In this document: piece after piece, positions 6,585 through 9,267 of the stretch
Layout: the number at the start of each line of letters is the position of its first letter
Numbering within the stretch: the stretch's first letter is position 1
Assembly (NCBI GenBank): GCA_033809355.1
Contig: JAPXLV010000088.1
Location: forward strand, 1 to 9,267
Length of the DNA: 9,267 nt
DNA from: T3Sed10-213 sp012519365
Lineage (GTDB): Bacteria > Planctomycetota > Phycisphaerae > Sedimentisphaerales > Anaerohalosphaeraceae
Reading direction: 5' to 3'
Translations under genes and position numbers: made by a program
Notes under the pieces: model-generated
Told to the model about the DNA's origin: nothing
Database searches by the model: none
What the model saw: only the letters and a program-made list of their open reading frames with translations

Positions 6585-6611
6585 CTGCGCCCGACAGCCT
6601 GTCGGGCGCAG
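6585..6611. terminator. Perfect 13-bp inverted repeat after pnp
   Basis: CTGCGCCCGACAG (6585-6597) is followed by one base and then its exact reverse complement (6599-6611), only 11 bp past the pnp stop codon. As RNA it would fold into a very stable GC-rich hairpin. No T-run follows on either strand, so it is not a canonical intrinsic terminator. It could mark the pnp mRNA 3' end, protect it from exonucleases, or assist Rho-dependent termination. Confidence 0.5.
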
Positions 6612-6629
6612 CAAGGGATGGTCTTTGTG

Positions 6630-6686
6630 GCGAAGTGAGTTGTTTCGCTGACCTCGATAGGACGTTTCACCCCGCAGCAGGAAACG
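6630..6686 (+). promoter_or_regulatory. Two hairpins in the csp upstream region
   Basis: GCGAA (6630-6634) pairs with TTCGC (6644-6648), and CGTTTC (6663-6668) with GAAACG (6681-6686). Cold-shock mRNAs commonly have long structured leaders that act as temperature sensors. I could not find a confident promoter here, so transcription may come from pnp or from an unrecognised start. Confidence 0.3.
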
Positions 6687-6730
6687 ATTCGGGATAAAAG
6701 AGAAACTTGCTTCGAGCATGGAGACTGCCA

Positions 6731-6988
6731 ATGATCAAAGGAACGGTGAAGTGGTTTGACCCGAAGAAAGGGTTTGGTTTTGTCGTCAGTGAATCAGGTG
6801 AAGATGTCTTTGTCCATTACAGCAATATCGAGGCGACCGGATTTCGTTGTTTGCGCAGCGGGCAGGTCGTCGAGTATCAACCGATCCAAACCCACCAGGG
6901 TTTGAAGGCCCAAACCGTTCGCTTTCTTCGGGGGCCCGACTTCGATGGGCCCAAGGTATTGGAACCTCAAACCGCTCCGCCTTATTGA
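6731..6988 (+). CDS. Cold-shock domain protein (CspA family)
   Basis: An 85-residue single-stranded nucleic-acid-binding protein. One cold-shock OB-fold covers about residues 1-67, with 'MIKGTVKWFDPKKGFGFV' at the start, RNP1 KGFGFV (13-18) and RNP2 VFVHY (26-30). It carries about 18 additional residues rich in Pro and acidic side chains, longer than the minimal 65-70 residue CspA. Proteins of this family melt mRNA structure and act as chaperones or antiterminators. I chose the ATG at 6731 because GGAG lies 7 nt upstream and the domain begins there. Upstream in-frame codons would add an unrelated leader. The sigma54 activator starts 29 bp downstream, so co-transcription is possible. Confidence 0.93.
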   Translation: MIKGTVKWFDPKKGFGFVVSESGEDVFVHYSNIEATGFRCLRSGQVVEYQPIQTHQGLKAQTVRFLRGPDFDGPKVLEPQTAPPY

Positions 6989-7017
6989 CAGTTTGCGGTA
7001 CCCTTTTTTTCTGTAAA

Positions 7018-8373
7018 ATGAAACAAAATACGACAATTATTCTTGCGGCACCCCAGAGAAAACAAGTCGAACCAATCGAGTCTGTTTTTTCCGCTCAGGG
7101 ATTTAAGACAATATATACAAATCAGCCTCAGAACGTGACCTCGCTTTTTGATTCGGCATCGGTCGCGGCGGTGTTTTGTGCGTTTTCTTTTCAACGTTAC
7201 GGTGACGGACTGGAGGTGTTGACGGAAGTGCGTCGGCTAAACCCGGCCGTGGCGGTGATTATGCTGGCCGATGAGCCGGACTTGACGGCCTGCAAGCGGT
7301 CGCTGAAGTTGGGGGCCTATGACTTTTTCGTGATGCCCCCCAGCCCCAGCGACGTGGAGCGTTTAGCCGCCGAACTGCGACCCCTCGGTCCGCCCAAAGG
7401 CATTGACGATTTTATCTTCCCCGGTGTCATCAGCCGCAGCCCGGCCATGCAGGGGGTCTATCGTATTCTCCGCCGTGTCGCGCCGACCGATCTGACCGTC
7501 TTGATTGAGGGCGAATCCGGCACCGGCAAGGAACTGACCGCCCGTGCGCTGCATGCCAACTCCAAACGTGCCGACAAGCCCTTTTATCCGATTAACTGTG
7601 CCGGGCTTGCCGAAAGTCTGCTGGAAAGCGAACTCTTCGGACATGTCAAAGGCGCCTTTACCGGCGCAACGGCAGATCGCAAGGGTTTGTTTCAGATGGC
7701 CGACAAAGGCACGCTCTTTCTGGATGAAATCGGCGACATGCCCAGCCTGATGCAGGCCAAGCTGCTGCGGGTGCTTGAAGATGGGCTTGTGTTGCCGGTC
7801 GGCGGTTCGACGCCGGTGAAAGTGGACGTGCGGGTCATCAGTGCGACCAATCACGATCTGGCCAAACAAGTCGAAGAAAAACGGTTCCGTCAGGATTTGT
7901 ATTTTCGCATCAAAGGCGTCAGCATTACCCTGCCGCCGCTTCGCAATCGAACTCAGGATATCCCCGAGTTATTCGGCTATTTCCTCAAAGAAGCCTGCAA
8001 AGAACTCGGCAGAAATATCCATTTGATTACTGAGCCGGCAATGCGAGCGCTGATGAGTTATTCCTGGCCGGGCAACATCCGCCAGTTGCGCCATGTGGTG
8101 CGGACGACGGTGGCGCTGTGTGATCGCGATACGATTGATCTGCGTGACCTGCCGCCGGAAATCGCCCGTGTCAAGCAACTCGAAGCGCCGCAGTCGGCCA
8201 GCCATTTGTTTGCCGCCGGCGAAGAACTTGCCGGTCTGCCCCTGGAAGAGGTCGAACGCGAGCATATTCGGCGCACCCTCGAACTGACCGGCCAGAATCG
8301 TGCCGAAGCGGCCAAACTGCTCAAAATAGGCGAACGCACCCTCTACCGAAAAATTAAAGAATACAATTTGTAA
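7018..8373 (+). CDS. NtrC-type sigma54 activator with a degenerate receiver domain
   Basis: A 451-residue bacterial enhancer-binding protein: it binds upstream DNA and uses ATP to open sigma54-RNA polymerase complexes. The AAA+ domain (about 133-370) is complete: Walker A GESGTGKE (165-172), the sigma54-contacting GAFTGA (212-217), Walker B GTLFLDE (231-237), arginine-finger region FRQDLYFR (290-297) and WPGNIRQL (350-357). A Fis-type helix-turn-helix ends the protein (about 415-449). The N-terminal 120 residues follow the receiver layout but lack its key residues: 'LAAPQ' replaces the acidic pair, the phospho-Asp region reads VFCAFSF, the Thr/Ser site reads LAD, and the Lys is replaced in VMPP. 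Phosphorylation control is therefore unlikely. No Shine-Dalgarno sequence precedes the ATG at 7018. An earlier in-frame start would overlap csp and add non-homologous sequence. No sensor kinase adjoins. Target genes are unknown. Confidence 0.93.
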   Translation: MKQNTTIILAAPQRKQVEPIESVFSAQGFKTIYTNQPQNVTSLFDSASVAAVFCAFSFQRYGDGLEVLTEVRRLNPAVAVIMLADEPDLTACKRSLKLGAYDFFVMPPSPSDVERLAAELRPLGPPKGIDDFIFPGVISRSPAMQGVYRILRRVAPTDLTVLIEGESGTGKELTARALHANSKRADKPFYPINCAGLAESLLESELFGHVKGAFTGATADRKGLFQMADKGTLFLDEIGDMPSLMQAKLLRVLEDGLVLPVGGSTPVKVDVRVISATNHDLAKQVEEKRFRQDLYFRIKGVSITLPPLRNRTQDIPELFGYFLKEACKELGRNIHLITEPAMRALMSYSWPGNIRQLRHVVRTTVALCDRDTIDLRDLPPEIARVKQLEAPQSASHLFAAGEELAGLPLEEVEREHIRRTLELTGQNRAEAAKLLKIGERTLYRKIKEYNL

Positions 8374-8420
8374 AGGTAAAGGATAAAAGACAAAACTTCA
8401 GTCAGAAGTCAATGGTGAAT

Positions 8421-8426
8421 TACAAT
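8421..8426 (+). promoter_or_regulatory. Possible -10 element before the release-factor-like gene
   Basis: TACAAT matches the -10 consensus at 5/6 and would place initiation about 20 nt before the ATG at 8453. The -35 region is poor (TTCAGT at 8397-8402, 18-bp spacer), so support is weak. A small ACTTC/GAAGT hairpin (8395-8409) overlaps this region. Confidence 0.2.
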
Positions 8427-8452
8427 CATGTCAGCGATGTAAGGCATGAGAC

Positions 8453-8797
8453 ATGATCAACTTTGGTGTTACAGAGCATAAAAGACAGGAACTTGAGCAA
8501 CGGATGCAGAAGTGTGGTCTGCTGGAGAAGGATCTAGAGGAGAAATTTGTCTGTAGTCAAGGTGCAGGTGGGCAAAAAGTCAATAAAACTTCGACTTGTG
8601 TTCAGTTAAAACACATCCCTACAGGTTTATCAGTGAAGGTTCAGAAGAGCCGTAGTCAGGGACTCAATCGCTTTTATGCAAGAAGGCAGTTGTGTGAGTT
8701 GTTTGAGGATAAGCAGTTGGGTAAAGACAGTCCTGAGGCTAAAAGGATTGAGAAAATCAGGAAGCAGAAGGATCGAAGAAAGAGAAGGCAGAAGTGA
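8453..8797 (+). CDS. Short GGQ release-factor-like protein (MTRFR/C12orf65-like ribosome-rescue candidate)
   Basis: A 114-residue protein with the peptidyl-tRNA hydrolysis domain of class I release factors but no codon-recognition domains. The GGQ catalytic motif is at 39-41 within SQGAGGQKVNKTSTCVQLKH. 'GLSVKVQKSRSQGLNR' (58-73) completes the fold. The C-terminus (about 95-114) is almost entirely Lys/Arg, as in ArfB/YaeJ, where a basic tail enters the empty mRNA channel of stalled ribosomes. The 'LEEKFV' lead-in and the short tail look closer to mitochondrial MTRFR (C12orf65) than to E. coli ArfB. The likely role is freeing nascent chains from stalled ribosomes or 50S-peptidyl-tRNA. Start support: AAGG is 8 nt upstream of the ATG. 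The gene looks more A+T-rich than its neighbours. The family is secure; the exact rescue substrate is inferred. Confidence 0.88.
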   Translation: MINFGVTEHKRQELEQRMQKCGLLEKDLEEKFVCSQGAGGQKVNKTSTCVQLKHIPTGLSVKVQKSRSQGLNRFYARRQLCELFEDKQLGKDSPEAKRIEKIRKQKDRRKRRQK

Positions 8798-8819
8798 CTT
8801 TTTTAGAGTTACTAACCAG

Positions 8820-8844
8820 AGCATATACGGGTTAAAATCGTATG
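8820..8844. repeat. Imperfect inverted repeat just before the transposase frame
   Basis: GCATATACG and CGTATGC can pair (one 2-nt bulge) around a short A/T-rich loop. It lies between the release-factor-like gene and the transposase start, where the left end of the insertion sequence should be. Whether it belongs to the terminal inverted repeat or to the host flank cannot be decided without the right end. Confidence 0.25.
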
Positions 8845-8851
8845 CACTTTT

Positions 8852-9267
8852 ATGAAAACACACAATGGCAGAACGCTTTCTCCAAAAGCGCAGCAGGAAC
8901 TGCGGTATCGTGTTGTTCATGCGATTCACGAACAGCAAATGTCTCAGACCGACGCCTGTCGTATTTTTGGTGTGGGGCGCACATCGGTACAAATTGGCTC
9001 AAGGCGCATCAAAAAGGGGGCGATGCGGCCTTGAAGGCACACAAACGCGGCCCCAAGCATCAATCTCGTCTGGCCGGTCATCAAGCCGCAACCGTTGTTC
9101 GTTTGATTACCGACCGATGTCCCGATCAACTGAAACTTCCCTTTGCCCTGTGGACGCGCGATGCCGTCCGTCAATGGATCGAAAAACGCTACGGTATTTC
9201 GGTTTCGGTCTGGACGGTCGGCCGGTATTTGCAACAGTGGGGATTTACGCCGCAGAAACCATTGCGT
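8852..9267 (+). pseudogene. IS630-family transposase, N-terminal part, frameshifted and cut by window edge
   Basis: IS630-family transposases move DNA into TA dinucleotides. The first frame starts at the ATG at 8852: 'LSPKAQQELRYRVVHAI' leads into a helix-turn-helix (about residues 30-46, ending FGVGRTSV). At about 8987-8989 the homology jumps to the -1 frame: NWLKAHQKGGDAALKAHKRG, then CPDQLKLPFALWTRDAV, then ISVSVWTVGRYLQQWGF, open to the window end. If the first frame is kept, it stops at 9034 after 60 residues. A single missing base after GGT would explain the break. No canonical slippery heptamer is seen, so a mutation or sequence error is likelier than programmed frameshifting, though some IS elements do use the latter. 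The DDE catalytic domain lies beyond the edge. Confidence 0.85.

Larger units (their letters stand above)
8798..9267 (+). mobile_element. IS630-type insertion sequence, left part (left end not resolved)
   Basis: The element is inferred from the transposase. Its left terminus should lie somewhere in 8798-8851, between the release-factor-like gene's stop codon and the transposase start. I cannot identify the terminal inverted repeat or the TA target duplication, because the right end is outside the window. The start coordinate given is the outer limit, not a measured boundary. Confidence 0.6.

Noticed and set aside
6985..7017. A perfect TTGACA overlapping the csp stop codon as promoter for the sigma54 activator
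   Set aside because: The best -10-like sequence (TGTAAA) is 21 bp away, too far for a normal sigma70 promoter, and would start transcription at or after the ATG.
6847..7017. A longer N-terminus for the sigma54 activator from an upstream TTG
   Set aside because: It would overlap most of csp in another frame and adds 57 residues with no resemblance to the family.

Overview
The window is ordinary bacterial chromosome of moderate G+C with a conserved information-processing core: nusA, rpsO-pnp, a cold-shock gene and a release-factor-like gene. A membrane SGNH hydrolase, a pilin-like gene, a sigma54 activator and the left part of an IS630-type insertion sequence lie among them. The prepilin sequence (N-methylation segment followed by 'IRTQIELYKIQHNG') resembles the many stand-alone prepilins of Planctomycetota, especially Phycisphaerae-like lineages. 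Several genes also have weak or no Shine-Dalgarno sequence. That assignment is an inference and only moderately secure.

Layout: (1) 1-1187, minus: nusA, running off the left edge. (2) 1188-1678, no secure gene: a consensus sigma70 promoter reading toward nusA, a roughly 300-nt structured leader with a possible 12-codon leader peptide, and an intrinsic-terminator-like hairpin just before the nusA ribosome binding site. A divergent promoter serves the next gene. (3) 1679-3160, plus: membrane-anchored SGNH hydrolase. (4) 3192-3698, minus: prepilin/pseudopilin, convergent with the hydrolase. (5) 3699-4015, no gene: pilin leader, then rpsO promoter and leader. (6) 4016-6573, plus: rpsO and pnp, with a long base-paired stem between them where E. 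coli has its RNase III-processed pnp leader. (7) 6574-6730: a perfect 13-bp inverted repeat and two further hairpins. (8) 6731-8373, plus: csp, then an NtrC-type sigma54 activator whose receiver-like domain has lost its phosphorylation residues. (9) 8453-8797, plus: a short GGQ release-factor-like protein resembling mitochondrial MTRFR/C12orf65. (10) 8852-9267, plus: start of an IS630-family transposase broken by a one-base frameshift and cut by the window edge.

Most genes concern transcription, translation or RNA turnover: NusA (elongation and termination), S15, PNPase, a cold-shock RNA-binding protein and a probable ribosome-rescue hydrolase. The most interesting material is regulatory: the nusA leader/attenuator, the rpsO-pnp stem and the phosphorylation-blind sigma54 activator. 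I see no CRISPR array, tRNA, rRNA, defence system or biosynthetic cluster, and no clear new multi-gene system.
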